Source: Arthrobacter sp. ATA002
Lineage (GTDB): Bacteria; Actinomycetota; Actinomycetes; Actinomycetales; Micrococcaceae
Length of the DNA: 64,000 nt
Direction of reading: 5' to 3'
NCBI RefSeq assembly: GCF_026898095.1
Contig: NZ_CP114015.1
Location: 3,410,001-3,474,000 of the forward strand
Translations under genes and position numbers: made by a program
In this document: piece by piece, positions 1 to 8,983 of the stretch
Layout: every line of letters begins with the position of its first letter
Position numbering within the stretch: the first letter of the stretch is position 1
The notes under the pieces: model-generated
The model's input: the letters and a program-made list of their open reading frames with translations, nothing else
Database searches by the model: none
What the model was told of the DNA's origin: nothing

Positions 1-826
1 TGGCAAGGACACAAAGAAGAAGGCCCAACGATTGTTTGGGAAGATCAACCAGCTCGGGCTCCCTGAGGATGACAGGAATGAAGTCTTTGCCCAAGGAGTA
101 CTGGCCTTCGAAATCATGCGCCAGAAAGACAACCTAGACGCATTGGACAGTGTTTCTGCTCAAGACATGATTAGCCTTGGAAAGGTGCTAAACACTAGCG
201 CCGATCTCGAAGCAGCCTTGTATCACAAGATTGTCGCTTCAAGGCTAGCGATTATTGAAAAGTTGAACCAGCTTGTCACCGCAAACCAAAAGGAGAAATT
301 CCTTCAGGACCATATCTTTGAACACTTGTGGCTCCTTGACCCGGGATGGGAAAGAGCATCCTCTCCAACCATGGAACAGAGCATGCAGAAAGCATTTAAG
401 GAAGTCGAAGGTAAGCTCACCAAACCTGAACGCGAATCGCGATACGACATCCGGTACCAAAAGACTTCGGGCCAGCACGTCATCATTGAATTAAAGCGTG
501 CGGGCGTCATAACTGATACGGACTCCCTGAGCGCTCAAGTCAAGAAGTACCGCAAGGCACTTACACTCTGGCTGGAAAACCAAAACCGGGGCGATGAACC
601 CCATGCGGTTATCTGTGTCGTTGGCCGAGAGTTACGTGACTGGAGTGACCCGAATGGACGACGGGAGAGTGCAGACCAGTTGCATGCCATAAATACTCGT
701 GTCGTAATGTACGACGAGTTATTGGTTAATGCTCGAAATTCATACGAGGATTTCCTCAAAGAATCTGAGGGAATCGGTCGTGTACAGAAGATCCTGAACG
801 CACTCGTTCCTGTCGTTGACAATTAG
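1..826 (+). CDS. C-terminal part of a PD-(D/E)XK nuclease-like protein (5' end outside window)
   Basis: The frame is open from the first base, so the gene starts upstream of the window; the TTG at 32 is probably internal. The visible 275 residues begin with a Lys-rich stretch and a helical region. Next comes a segment around FLQDHIFEHLWLLDPGWER, and then RYDIRYQK followed by HVIIELKRAG. An Asp followed by a Glu-x-Lys on a hydrophobic strand is the usual PD-(D/E)XK nuclease signature, so a DNA-cleaving domain is inferred. Similar C-termini occur in large proteins with an Hsp90-like ATPase at the N-terminus and in Shedu-type defence nucleases, but the N-terminal domain cannot be seen here. GC content is clearly lower than in the rest of the window, suggesting acquisition by transfer together with the helicase and MazG genes that follow on the other strand. 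Confidence 0.6.
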   Translation, partial: GKDTKKKAQRLFGKINQLGLPEDDRNEVFAQGVLAFEIMRQKDNLDALDSVSAQDMISLGKVLNTSADLEAALYHKIVASRLAIIEKLNQLVTANQKEKFLQDHIFEHLWLLDPGWERASSPTMEQSMQKAFKEVEGKLTKPERESRYDIRYQKTSGQHVIIELKRAGVITDTDSLSAQVKKYRKALTLWLENQNRGDEPHAVICVVGRELRDWSDPNGRRESADQLHAINTRVVMYDELLVNARNSYEDFLKESEGIGRVQKILNALVPVVDN

Positions 827-1076
827 CGTACATTTGACACAGCCTCAAGCTATTAGTAAACCAAAAAGCATCATAGTCAGCCCTCTTCCTACGTTGACTA
901 TGAACTGAGGACGGCTGATGCCTCGACTTCACTACCACGGCGAATACGACGGGCACGCATCCTCGCCAAGACATGGGACTTTAAAAGATGCCATTTGACG
1001 AGGTCAATCTTGCCGACACGGCCTTGTCGGTCATTCGTGTACGAAAATAAGGCTTTGAAGCAGAAGCGTGGTGTGA

Positions 1077-2799
1077 TTAGCCGTTTAGGTATGCCTCGAG
1101 ATGCTCCCTCAGCGCTGGGTCGCAGACGTAAACGTACGTCCCTAAAGTTCCCCGAGTGAGAAGCACGCAGTAGATGTTCCTTACGTACTCGAGGATGTCG
1201 TCATCCGTATAGGTGATACCGAGTTTCGTGTTGTTTTCGCGTCCCTTAACGTCGAAATATTTTGAACGGTTGAAGACGATGCGTCCGCTCTCTGGGTTGT
1301 AGCGAATGTCCTCTCCGATGATGACGCCGGCATAGTTCAGGTCGTAGCCCTGGACGGTATGGATGGATCCAACCTCCTGCTCAGAACCGATGCGGTTGAT
1401 CCAGTCTCGCTGCGTCGAGTTCCACCGAAGGCATTCACCGTCGATCTCAATATCGAACGCTTCTTTATCGGTCTTGCTGCGCCAAGGCCAGGCATACCCG
1501 GCGATCAACCGTGACAGACCGTTCTCTTTTTCTCTACGAAGTATCTCTCGTTTCATTTCGCCGAGATCGGAGAAGAATCGAAGATCGTAACCGTCAAAGC
1601 GTTCCGGGGCCGGGGGCGGACAATCGCTCAGGACGGCGCGAATGTAACCGACGTAATCTTGCTCGGCAGAGATCCTCATTTGAGAAGAGAGCCGGTATAA
1701 GCGGCCGTTGGCCAAGGCCTCTTCTAAGAGAGATGCGGTCGTCTCTGCGGGGAGATCCGCAGGCCGTACGGTCTGTCCGGCATCGAGCATAAGGATGGTG
1801 GTCTTGCTCTGATGCCGGATCCAATCCAACTGGGTACGTTGAGGATCGTCCCAACCAAAGAGTTTTTCGTTGATTTCGGCGAACTTCTTATTCAGCGGTC
1901 CGGAGGCCTGATTCGCCCGTTGATTCAGGCGGTGGGCCTCGTCCACGATGAGGAGATCGAATGGTTCCTTGCTCGCGCCGACGTCGAACGGCGTGAGTAC
2001 GAGATTCTTGCGGAGTCCAGGCGTACGAGAGAACACCCTGGAGATGGAATCACGAAGCGATTGCTGAGGGACCACAATCCCGACTCTGAGCGAAGTCAGT
2101 AGCTCTGCGTGGCCCGCAGTGAAAAAATCGCTGAAAATCGACTCCCGGTCAAGCGGATCTTCCGAGTCGTGTCCCGCTATATCCATGAGCAACTTCAGAA
2201 GGTAAATCGCAACGACCGTTTTCCCAGTTCCGGGAAGTCCCTGGACTACTACGGTGTTGGGGCGGTTGTTCTCGAGATCCTCGAAGAGACCTTCTAAGAT
2301 ATCTTCGACCGCTAGCGCCTGATCATGGTTCAGGGCCTTGAATGGGGACAGCTTGAACAGATCACTGTTGATTATTTCCGGAAGGGTGCGTTGAAAAAGG
2401 TGTTCCTGGGACCGCAGCCTTTCGAAGACTTCGGCAAACGTTTTTTTGTAAGTACCACGGTCGTAGTAGTCGGCATCCGTGATACCGGCGTTGAGGTTGA
2501 GTACTTTAGCCGGCCTTCGCCGGAGAACATTCGGATAAGGAACGATTCGAGGTCCAAGCATGCGGACTTGTTAAAAGTTGAGTCCAGGACGACACGTGCC
2601 CATTTTAGGCGCCTCTTCTCCTCAGATCCGAGGTGCTGGCGCATACGTCCTTCGACGTTGAGTGACTCCCCCACGTACACTTCGGTGTCGTTGTTCATGA
2701 CGTACACGACCGGCCAGTTCCGGTGCAAAGGATCGGATTCCCCCACACCCGCACTTTGTCGGACTTGAACGGGAACCGCTCCAGCCTAAAGCCGGTCAT
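1077..2799 (-). pseudogene. GIY-YIG nuclease plus DUF2075 (Schlafen-like) helicase, two single-base frameshifts
   Basis: Three frames join into one protein of about 574 residues if one base is added to the C run at 2740-2744 and one to the T run at 2505-2507. The ATG at 2797-2799 gives an N-terminus beginning MTGFRLERF. Then follow a GIY-YIG domain (PVVYVMNN, VYVGES, the Arg of GRMRQHL and the Glu of CLDLES) and a DUF2075 helicase with Walker A GLPGTGKT, Walker B LLIVDEAHRL and the closing segment YCVLLTRGTLGTYVYV. This architecture is a known DUF2075 arrangement and is expected to be an ATP-driven nucleic-acid enzyme with a nuclease head. The start overlaps the end of the upstream mazG-like gene by 14 bases, so the two are probably translationally coupled. 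Both lesions are one-base losses in homopolymers, so a sequencing error is more likely than decay. Confidence 0.75.
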
Positions 2800-3106
2800 A
2801 TTTCTCACTTCTGCCGCGCGCTTTGGCGACGGGGTACTTTTCCCGAGTCTTGGCGAGCTTCTCCATCACGATAGTGTCTGGTTCAAGATTCAAACGGTCG
2901 GCGAGCAACAGGCAGTAGGTCAGCACGTCCGCCAACTCGTCTTTTGCCGCCACCACATCGGCGTCGCCCCACTGAAAACACTCAAGAAGCTCGGCGGCTT
3001 CAATGCTGATACTTTTGGCCAGATTCTCGGGTGTATGAAACTGCCCCCATTCCCGCTCCCCGACGAACTCTCGGAGAGCGGTGATCACCGCCTTCTCATT
3101 ACCCAT
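2786..3106 (-). CDS. MazG-type nucleotide pyrophosphohydrolase
   Basis: The 106-residue protein matches the short MazG/RS21-C6 fold, an all-alpha enzyme that hydrolyses (d)NTPs to monophosphates and pyrophosphate. The metal-binding pattern is visible: EAAELLECFQW holds the first E-x-x-E-like pair, and KDELADVLTYCLLLADRL carries the E-x-x-D element of the second helix. It is the first gene of a leftward pair with the GIY-YIG/DUF2075 helicase, overlapping it by 14 bases. In that setting a role in nucleotide sensing or depletion during phage infection is an inference; ordinary pool sanitation is the alternative. The 255 bases upstream to the next gene hold nothing recognisable. Confidence 0.8.
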   Translation of the reverse strand: MGNEKAVITALREFVGEREWGQFHTPENLAKSISIEAAELLECFQWGDADVVAAKDELADVLTYCLLLADRLNLEPDTIVMEKLAKTREKYPVAKARGRSEKYDRL

Positions 3107-3361
3107 TCCTAGAATTTATCAGGAGCCGCTGCCCTCCTTGGGTTTTCGTGCAGCCTCTGCTCTTCCGCGTGCTCACGGTTCAGGTCCAGTTACTCCCTTT
3201 CGGCTGCCCGCGAGCTCTCTGCCACAAGCGCCCTTCCTGCGCTTGTCGACCGCTTCGGCGGGCGGCCGGCATCCCACCGATCCGATTCCGGACCCATGGA
3301 AGGGCAGCGAAGCTATATTCGGAATCGGGAAACCGCTGTTGCTGGAAGTCTTCGGTACGGC

Positions 3362-3933
3362 TCAAACAGCAGACCCTGCAAGCAGCGCGGCCAGCGGAAC
3401 CTCCACTACCTCGCCGTTCAGCACACGCGGATACTGCTGACCTGTGAGCTCAGAGAGGGTGAGCCGGATAAGGGTGCCGTGCGCCACGGCGATGATCCGC
3501 TGGCCGGGGAACTGTACGGCCAAAGCGCGCAGAGCAGCGAGTCCACGGAGTCCCACGGCTTGTTCAAGTTCACCTATGCCGAGGGCAGCTGTAAGCTGCG
3601 GTTCGGTCAGCCCGTTCAGGTGCATACCTTCCGCGGAACCGTAGTCCTCTCAATTAACTCAGGGACGGTGCCGGCCGGCTGCAGTCCGACGGCGTCAGCA
3701 ATATGGCGTGCTGTCTGCACGGCACGCAGCAGCGGTGATGAAACCAGCACATCCCACGAATCTGCGGCCAGCAGCCGTCCGGCTTCGCGCGCCTGGGCGC
3801 GGCCCACAAGGTTTAGCGGGTTGTCTGTGTGGCCCTGCAGCCGCCGCTCCTGGTTCCAATTCGTTTCGCCGTGCCGAACCAGGACCAGCCGTTTCGGCAG
3901 CCTCCCGGTGCCACTTCCGCAAGCAGCGCTCAC
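3362..3933 (-). pseudogene. Histidine phosphatase (phosphoglycerate mutase-like), one single-base frameshift
   Basis: The first part (GTG at 3931-3933) carries the phosphohistidine motif LVLVRHGETNWN and continues to PELIER, where the frame is lost. Adding one base to the CC at 3646-3647 restores DYGSAEGMHLNG and a C-terminal half containing VAHGTLIRL, the second catalytic His. The repaired protein is about 190 residues, normal for small family-2 histidine phosphatases acting on phosphorylated sugars or nucleotides. The start overlaps the stop of the ABC ATPase (GTGA), so it is the last gene of the leftward operon 9759-3362 and the third phosphoesterase in it. Confidence 0.8.
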
Positions 3934-5153
3934 GTCCGCACCAGCGTGCGGAGGGTATCGCCGTTCGTCGGTTCCACCGGACCCATCGGGGCGACCCCGA
4001 CCTCGGATCCGTCAGCTTTCCCAGCACCGTCAGCCGCCTCGGACGCCGCGGCAGCGAACACACGGGCCCGGAGCACCTCCGGCAACACCCGGTCTCCCGG
4101 CTTGGGTACCCAGCCGGTGACATGCGCCCGCAACGTCTTGCCATGCCAGTCCGCGGAGACATCAAACCCGTGCGGCCCGTAAAGCGCGGAGGTCACCACA
4201 CCGGTCCACGCCCGGCCGGTGTCCTCGGCGAGGTTGGGGTGCGCGAGACTCGGATGCACCGGGTGCAGCACCAGGTCCAGCGGTGACACCGCGGCGGTCA
4301 CCGCCAGCGCACCGTGTCCCAGACCGGCTGCACCGTAGCACGGCCCGGCTTCGAGCCGTTCCCCGGGGATGCTGATGCCCTCTGCGACCTGAAGCCGGCC
4401 CTCCGCCCAGGTCCCGTCCAGCAGCACGGCATCGTTGACGAAAGACGCCACAAACGCGGACGCCGGATTCCGCACCAGATCCTGGGGTGTGCCGATCTGT
4501 TCAATCCGACCGGCCCGCAGGACCGCCACCCGGTCGGCCAGGGCCAGGGCCTCCGCCCGGTCGTGCGTGACGTGCACCGACGTCAGTCCCTGCTCGTTCG
4601 TCAGCGCCTTCAGGTCCAGACGGAGCCGAGCCCGCAGCGGTTCATCCAGGGAAGACAACGCTTCGTCCAGGAGCAGTGCCTGCGGAGCGCCGACGATCGC
4701 CCTCGCCAGGGCCACCCGCTGGCGCTGCCCGCCGGAGAGCGCGGCCGGCGTCCGATCCCCCAGCCCGTCCAGCCCGACCAGACCCAGCACACTGCGCACC
4801 CGGGCCTCAGCATCTTTCCGGGGCACGCCCGCCAGGCGCAGCGGATACCCCACGTTCCGCGCCACCGACCAGTGCGGCCAGATCGCGTGATCCTGGAACA
4901 CCATCCCCAGGTTCCGCTTCTCCGGCGGAACCCAGGCGCCCGGCCCCACCACGGTCGTGCCGCCGAGGCGGATGGTGCCGCCCTCCGGCTGAACAAACCC
5001 GGCAATGCTGCGCAGCAGCGTGGTCTTGCCGGAACCTGACGGACCCAGCAAAGCCAGGAACTCGCCGTCGTGCACGTCCAGGTCCACCTCCGCGAGGCCA
5101 ACATGGCCGTTGGCATAGACGTGGCGCAGGTCCTGAAGACTGATCGAAGACAT
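3930..5153 (-). CDS. ABC importer ATPase, Fbp/Pot-like family
   Basis: The 407-residue cytoplasmic ATPase powers the importer formed with the two genes upstream. It has Walker A LGPSGSGKTT near residue 40, Q-loop VFQDHAIWPH, signature LSGGQRQRVALARA, Walker B ALLLDEALSSLD and the switch His in HVTHDRAEAL. A C-terminal extension after about residue 240 forms a TOBE-like regulatory domain, as in Fe3+, 2-aminoethylphosphonate and polyamine importers. It starts with ATG directly after the permease stop (zero gap) and overlaps the phosphatase by 4 bases. The substrate is not set by this subunit. Confidence 0.9.
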   Translation of the reverse strand: MSSISLQDLRHVYANGHVGLAEVDLDVHDGEFLALLGPSGSGKTTLLRSIAGFVQPEGGTIRLGGTTVVGPGAWVPPEKRNLGMVFQDHAIWPHWSVARNVGYPLRLAGVPRKDAEARVRSVLGLVGLDGLGDRTPAALSGGQRQRVALARAIVGAPQALLLDEALSSLDEPLRARLRLDLKALTNEQGLTSVHVTHDRAEALALADRVAVLRAGRIEQIGTPQDLVRNPASAFVASFVNDAVLLDGTWAEGRLQVAEGISIPGERLEAGPCYGAAGLGHGALAVTAAVSPLDLVLHPVHPSLAHPNLAEDTGRAWTGVVTSALYGPHGFDVSADWHGKTLRAHVTGWVPKPGDRVLPEVLRARVFAAAASEAADGAGKADGSEVGVAPMGPVEPTNGDTLRTLVRT

Positions 5154-6953
5154 TTAGTTTCCCTTCCGGAAGCGGGTGCGCGCCGTGCGGCGGGCGCCCA
5201 GGGCGGCGGTGGCGGAGAGCCCCGCGACGCCGACGATGGTGACCAGCAGCGCCAGGGCGGAAGCCGAGTTATAGTCTCCGGCCTGCTGGAGGTTGAAGAT
5301 GACCACGCCCAGCGTCTGGGAGCCGGGTGCCACCAGGAGGATGGAGATGGTCAGTTCGCGCACGGCGGTCAGCGCGACGACGACGGCGCCGCTCACCGCC
5401 GCGGGCACGCTCAGCCGCAGCGCTACGTCGCCCAGTGTCCGCAGCGGACCGGCGCCGGAGATCCGCGCCGCTTCGTCCAGGGACACCGGCACGGATTCCA
5501 GCGGCGCCCGCACGGACTGGACCACCAGGGCCAGGAACGCCATGACGTAGGCGCCGAGGATGACCCACGGCGTGTTGAAGATGCCCAGCGCCGGGGCAAT
5601 CAGCAGCCAGGCGACGGCCAGGACCAGGCCCGGCAGTGCCTGCGGCAGCATGGCGGTGACGTCCAGTGCGGCGTTGGAGCGGTGCCTGGTGCGGGTGAGG
5701 AGCGCACCGACACCCAGTCCCAGGATCCCGCAGGCCAGCGCTGCACCGAGCGCGAGCAGCACCGAGTTGGCGATGCCGGTGAGCGCTCCGCCGCTGGTGA
5801 CCGCGCGGGTGATGTTCGCCAGGGTCAGGTTCTCCCAGGTCAGCGGCACACCGGGAGCGGGCAGCAGCGCCTGCTCGGTCAGCGCCAGCAGCGGCAGGAT
5901 GCAGACGACGGCGGCGGTGAACCACAGCAGCGCCGTCACCGCCGGTCGCCAGTTCCCCAGCTGCAGCGGCAGCGCAGCCGCTCCGGAGCCGCCAAGTTCG
6001 CTGCCGGTGGGCAGCCGGCGCTGCAGCAGCACCGCAGCCAGGCCCAGGACCAGCAGCACCACACCGATCGCGGCCACGGCGGGCAGCGGATTGGTCACGG
6101 TGCCGGAGGCGAGGTATCGGTACACCAGTGTGGTGAGCGTGGTGTACCGCTCGGGCAGGCCAATCAGTGCGGGAATGCCGAAGTCGGAGAGGTTGGCGAC
6201 CAGCGTGAGCACGAACGCGGCCACCACGGCCGGACGCACCAGGGGCAGGGTCACCTGGCAGAACGTGCGCACCCCGCCGGCGCCGCTGATCCGGGCGGCT
6301 TCTTCCAGGCTGCCGGGAACCCGGCGCAGCGCTGCACTGATCACCAGATAGGCCAGCGGATAGGAGTGCACGGCAAGCAGGAACACCACACCGCCGCCGC
6401 CGTAGATATCCAGCACCGGGTCCGAGGATCCGGTCAGCGCCATCAGCGCCTTGTTCACCGTGCCCGCCGGAGCGAGCAGCGCCATCCAGGACATCGCCCC
6501 GATGAAGGGCGGAATGAGGAACGGCAGCAGGAAGATCCAGCGCAGCACGGTCCGGCCGGGCAGATCGGTCCGGTCCAGCACGACGGCGAGCAGCGCACCG
6601 AACGCTGTGGCCAGCGCGGCCGATCCGGCGGCCGAGGAAATCGAATTCCAGGCCGCCGCCAGCACGTCGGGGTCCGTGAGCACCCCGGCGTTGGACGGCT
6701 GGACTCCGCGGAACACGATGACACCGAGCGGCAGGAGCACCAGCAGCACCAGCACCGCCCAGACCGCCAGCCGGAGCCAGTGCAGTCCGTCGCCCCGCGG
6801 CCCCCGGCGAGCGCGGCCCTGGCCGGCTGGGCTGTGTCTTAATGGGCTGTGTCTTGATGGACCCTGTCCGGCGGGGCTCGGTCCTGCGGTGATGACCCGC
6901 CCCACCGGCAGGGCCGCGGATTGCAGGGACACGGAATTATTTGAGGAGATCAT
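5154..6953 (-). CDS. Double-length ABC importer permease (FbpB/PhnU-like)
   Basis: About 599 residues with two homologous permease halves, each carrying an EAA loop (EEAARISGAGGVRTFCQ and DEAARISGAGPLRTLGD), and roughly twelve membrane spans. One polypeptide therefore forms the whole channel, as in FbpB-type systems. The first 80 residues are a basic, Ser/Pro/Gly-rich cytoplasmic tail with short repeats of PAGQG and RHSP. The ATG at 6951-6953 was chosen over a TTG at 6989; neither has a strong ribosome binding site, and a GTG near 6932 is also possible. It overlaps the binding-protein gene by 17 bases at the chosen start. Confidence 0.85.
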   Translation of the reverse strand: MISSNNSVSLQSAALPVGRVITAGPSPAGQGPSRHSPLRHSPAGQGRARRGPRGDGLHWLRLAVWAVLVLLVLLPLGVIVFRGVQPSNAGVLTDPDVLAAAWNSISSAAGSAALATAFGALLAVVLDRTDLPGRTVLRWIFLLPFLIPPFIGAMSWMALLAPAGTVNKALMALTGSSDPVLDIYGGGGVVFLLAVHSYPLAYLVISAALRRVPGSLEEAARISGAGGVRTFCQVTLPLVRPAVVAAFVLTLVANLSDFGIPALIGLPERYTTLTTLVYRYLASGTVTNPLPAVAAIGVVLLVLGLAAVLLQRRLPTGSELGGSGAAALPLQLGNWRPAVTALLWFTAAVVCILPLLALTEQALLPAPGVPLTWENLTLANITRAVTSGGALTGIANSVLLALGAALACGILGLGVGALLTRTRHRSNAALDVTAMLPQALPGLVLAVAWLLIAPALGIFNTPWVILGAYVMAFLALVVQSVRAPLESVPVSLDEAARISGAGPLRTLGDVALRLSVPAAVSGAVVVALTAVRELTISILLVAPGSQTLGVVIFNLQQAGDYNSASALALLVTIVGVAGLSATAALGARRTARTRFRKGN

Positions 6954-7998
6954 TGAACTTCGCGACGGCGTCTGCCTGCTTCCCGGCAATCACCGCAAGG
7001 TCCGGGTTCAGCAGCTCAATGTCGGCGAGGGACGGCGCACCCTCGGGGACGCCGGCGTCGTCGCGGACCGGAAGGTAGGACTGCGCCACGGCCAGTTCCT
7101 GGCCTTCCTTCGAGACCAGGAACTCCACAAACTCGTTGGCGGCGTCCGGGTTCGTCGCATCGGTGAAGACGCCGGCCGGCTGGGAGACGTACGGAACGCC
7201 GTCGGCCGGGTAGGACAGGCTGATGGGCGAGCCCTTCGCTGCCAGTTCGCGGGCCACGTAGTCCACCACGATCCCGATCCCCGAGGTGCCGGCGGCCACG
7301 GCCTGGCCCACGGGGCCGTTGCTTTCCAGCACCGTCGGTTCGTTAGTGATCAGGTCCTTCAGCCAGTTCTCCCCCAGCGCCGGGGTTTCCAGCCAGACGG
7401 CGGTGTTGAACGCGGCGGCACCGGACACGTCCGGGTTCGGCATGGCAATCATGCCCCTGTAGTCCTCCTCGGCCAGTTCGGCCCAGGACTCGGGAGCGTT
7501 ATCCACCAGTGTGGTGTTGTAGGCGATGACGGTGGGAATGATGCGGGTGCCGACGTAGTAGCCCTCGGCATCGACAACGTCCTGGTTCAGTTCGGCGGTG
7601 TTGTCGATGTCCAGGACCTGCAGGTCGCCCTCGGCCGCGTACGCCTCGAAGGTGGGGACGTCGGCGGCGAGGATCACGTCGGCCTGGATGCCGCCGGTCT
7701 CCTTCTCGGTGGCGATCCGGGTTTTCAGCTCGCCGGTGCCGGCGCGGAAGACCTCAACGCTGACGTCCGGGTTGACCTTGTTATAGGCGGCGACTACTTC
7801 ATCGATTTTGGCCTGCGGCTCCGAGGTGTACACCGTGAGCGTGCCGGCGGCGCCGTCCGAACCGGAGGCTGCGGCTGCCGGGGAGTTGTCGGCGCCGTCG
7901 GCGCTGCCGCCGCAGGCGGTCAGGAGAGCCAGCGAAGCAAGTGAGACGACGGCGAGGGCAGGGTACTTATAGGCGGGGTACTTATTACGGTGCAGCAA
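6937..7998 (-). CDS. Lipoprotein substrate-binding protein of ABC importer (class of FbpA/PhnS)
   Basis: About 353 residues. The TTG at 7996-7998 is preceded by AAGGAG with six bases between, which settles the start inside a much longer open frame. The N-terminus is a lipoprotein signal ending LALLTACGG, followed by an acidic Ser/Gly-rich tether and the typical TLTVYTSEPQAKIDEVVAAY opening of the family. The paired tyrosines that bind iron in FbpA are not visible at the expected place (VVDYVARELAAKG instead), so iron is not a safe substrate call. The company of three phosphoesterases suggests an organophosphate or phosphonate (inference). It overlaps the phosphodiesterase gene by 14 bases. 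Confidence 0.85.
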   Translation of the reverse strand: MLHRNKYPAYKYPALAVVSLASLALLTACGGSADGADNSPAAAASGSDGAAGTLTVYTSEPQAKIDEVVAAYNKVNPDVSVEVFRAGTGELKTRIATEKETGGIQADVILAADVPTFEAYAAEGDLQVLDIDNTAELNQDVVDAEGYYVGTRIIPTVIAYNTTLVDNAPESWAELAEEDYRGMIAMPNPDVSGAAAFNTAVWLETPALGENWLKDLITNEPTVLESNGPVGQAVAAGTSGIGIVVDYVARELAAKGSPISLSYPADGVPYVSQPAGVFTDATNPDAANEFVEFLVSKEGQELAVAQSYLPVRDDAGVPEGAPSLADIELLNPDLAVIAGKQADAVAKFNDLLK

Positions 7999-8983
7999 CG
8001 GGTTCTCCTTGGGACACCGGCAGCAGCGGCTGCTGCCGGTAAGGGTGGCCCGGTGCCCGTGCGGGCTCCGGGAGGGGACGGGTAAAACGGGTGGTGTCCG
8101 CGGCCGGGACAGCCCCGGGGAGCGGGGCGGCAATGGGGTGCGCGGCGATGGGGTGTGCGGCGGCCTTGTGGTGGACGGCGGCCCTGCTGAACACCACGGT
8201 TCCGGCGGGCCGGAGCGGCACCGGCACGGCGCTGAAGCCGCCCTCGTCCAGCCGGATGACCGAGAGCCAGCTGCTGTCCAGACCCTGCACGGTCTGCGGC
8301 GGGGCGAAAAGATCCTGGCCGTAGGACACCGCCGGGCCAGCCCATACGGGCACAGTGCCCAGCCGGCCGGACACCGCATGGTGGTAGTGCCCGCACAGGA
8401 CAGCGCGGACGTCCGAGCCGGCCAGCACCCCGGCGAGTTCCGCCGGCCGGGCCAGCCCGCGGCCGGCCAGCTGCGGCAGCAGCGAATCCACGGGAGGATG
8501 GTGCAAAGCCAGCACGGTGCCGTCGGGGGCAGACTCGGCCAGGACAGCATCCAGCCAGTGCAGCTGTTCCCCCGTGAGCCGGCCCGCAGGCTGTCCGGGG
8601 TCGTCCGAATCCAGCGTGACGAGGCGCAGTCCTCCCACAAAGTGCACCTCATTGCCCGGCCCGGGCCCCGTGTCGGTGCGCGAGCCCGTGAACGCTTCCG
8701 CCGTCCACGCCCGGGTGCCGGGAACGTCATGGTTACCGGGCAGCACGATCACCGGGCAGCCCAGCTCCCGCCCGGCCCGGGCGAAAAGACCCGCGGCGCC
8801 GGCGTAGATATCCCGGCCGGAATCGGCGATGTCGCCGGTGACCACGACGGCGTCGGGCCGGTAGCGGGCGGCGGCGCGCAGGGCCTCGGCGGTGCGCGCC
8901 CAGGTGTCCAGGGCTCCAAAGAGCAGCTCACCCGGGGGACGCAGATGAGTGTCGGTGAGGTGGATCAGGGTGTACCCGTTCAT
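7985..8983 (-). CDS. Calcineurin-like metallophosphodiesterase (CpdA/GpdQ type)
   Basis: The 332-residue protein has the complete binuclear metal centre of calcineurin-type phosphoesterases: HLTDTHL, VVTGDIAD, LPGNHD, LHHPP and CGHYHH, in that order over the first 215 residues. Relatives hydrolyse cyclic nucleotides or glycerophosphodiesters. No signal peptide is visible, so it acts in the cytoplasm. The last 80 residues are a Pro/Ala/His-rich tail with a repeated AAHPI unit, probably disordered. It starts by an ATGA overlap with the tyrosine phosphatase and is translationally coupled to the binding-protein gene, pointing to a substrate delivered by the importer. Confidence 0.88.
   Translation of the reverse strand: MNGYTLIHLTDTHLRPPGELLFGALDTWARTAEALRAAARYRPDAVVVTGDIADSGRDIYAGAAGLFARAGRELGCPVIVLPGNHDVPGTRAWTAEAFTGSRTDTGPGPGNEVHFVGGLRLVTLDSDDPGQPAGRLTGEQLHWLDAVLAESAPDGTVLALHHPPVDSLLPQLAGRGLARPAELAGVLAGSDVRAVLCGHYHHAVSGRLGTVPVWAGPAVSYGQDLFAPPQTVQGLDSSWLSVIRLDEGGFSAVPVPLRPAGTVVFSRAAVHHKAAAHPIAAHPIAAPLPGAVPAADTTRFTRPLPEPARAPGHPYRQQPLLPVSQGEPVAAP

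Noticed and set aside
827-1076. A small gene in the low-GC gap
   Set aside because: No frame with a start, ribosome binding site and convincing sequence; probably the region between two convergent transcripts.
5070-6842. A 590-codon plus-strand open frame opposite the ABC permease
   Set aside because: Gln/Arg/Gly-rich translation without fold or motif, opposite a permease with clear EAA loops. Similar long shadows opposite other genes were left out for the same reason.
3930-7998. Ferric iron importer (FbpABC)
   Set aside because: The permease and ATPase fit the class, but the binding protein lacks the iron-binding Tyr pair and the operon carries three phosphoesterases.
6937-8730. A 597-codon reading of the binding-protein gene
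   Set aside because: The extra 240 codons overlap the phosphodiesterase in another frame; the TTG at 7998 with AAGGAG and the lipoprotein signal define the true start.
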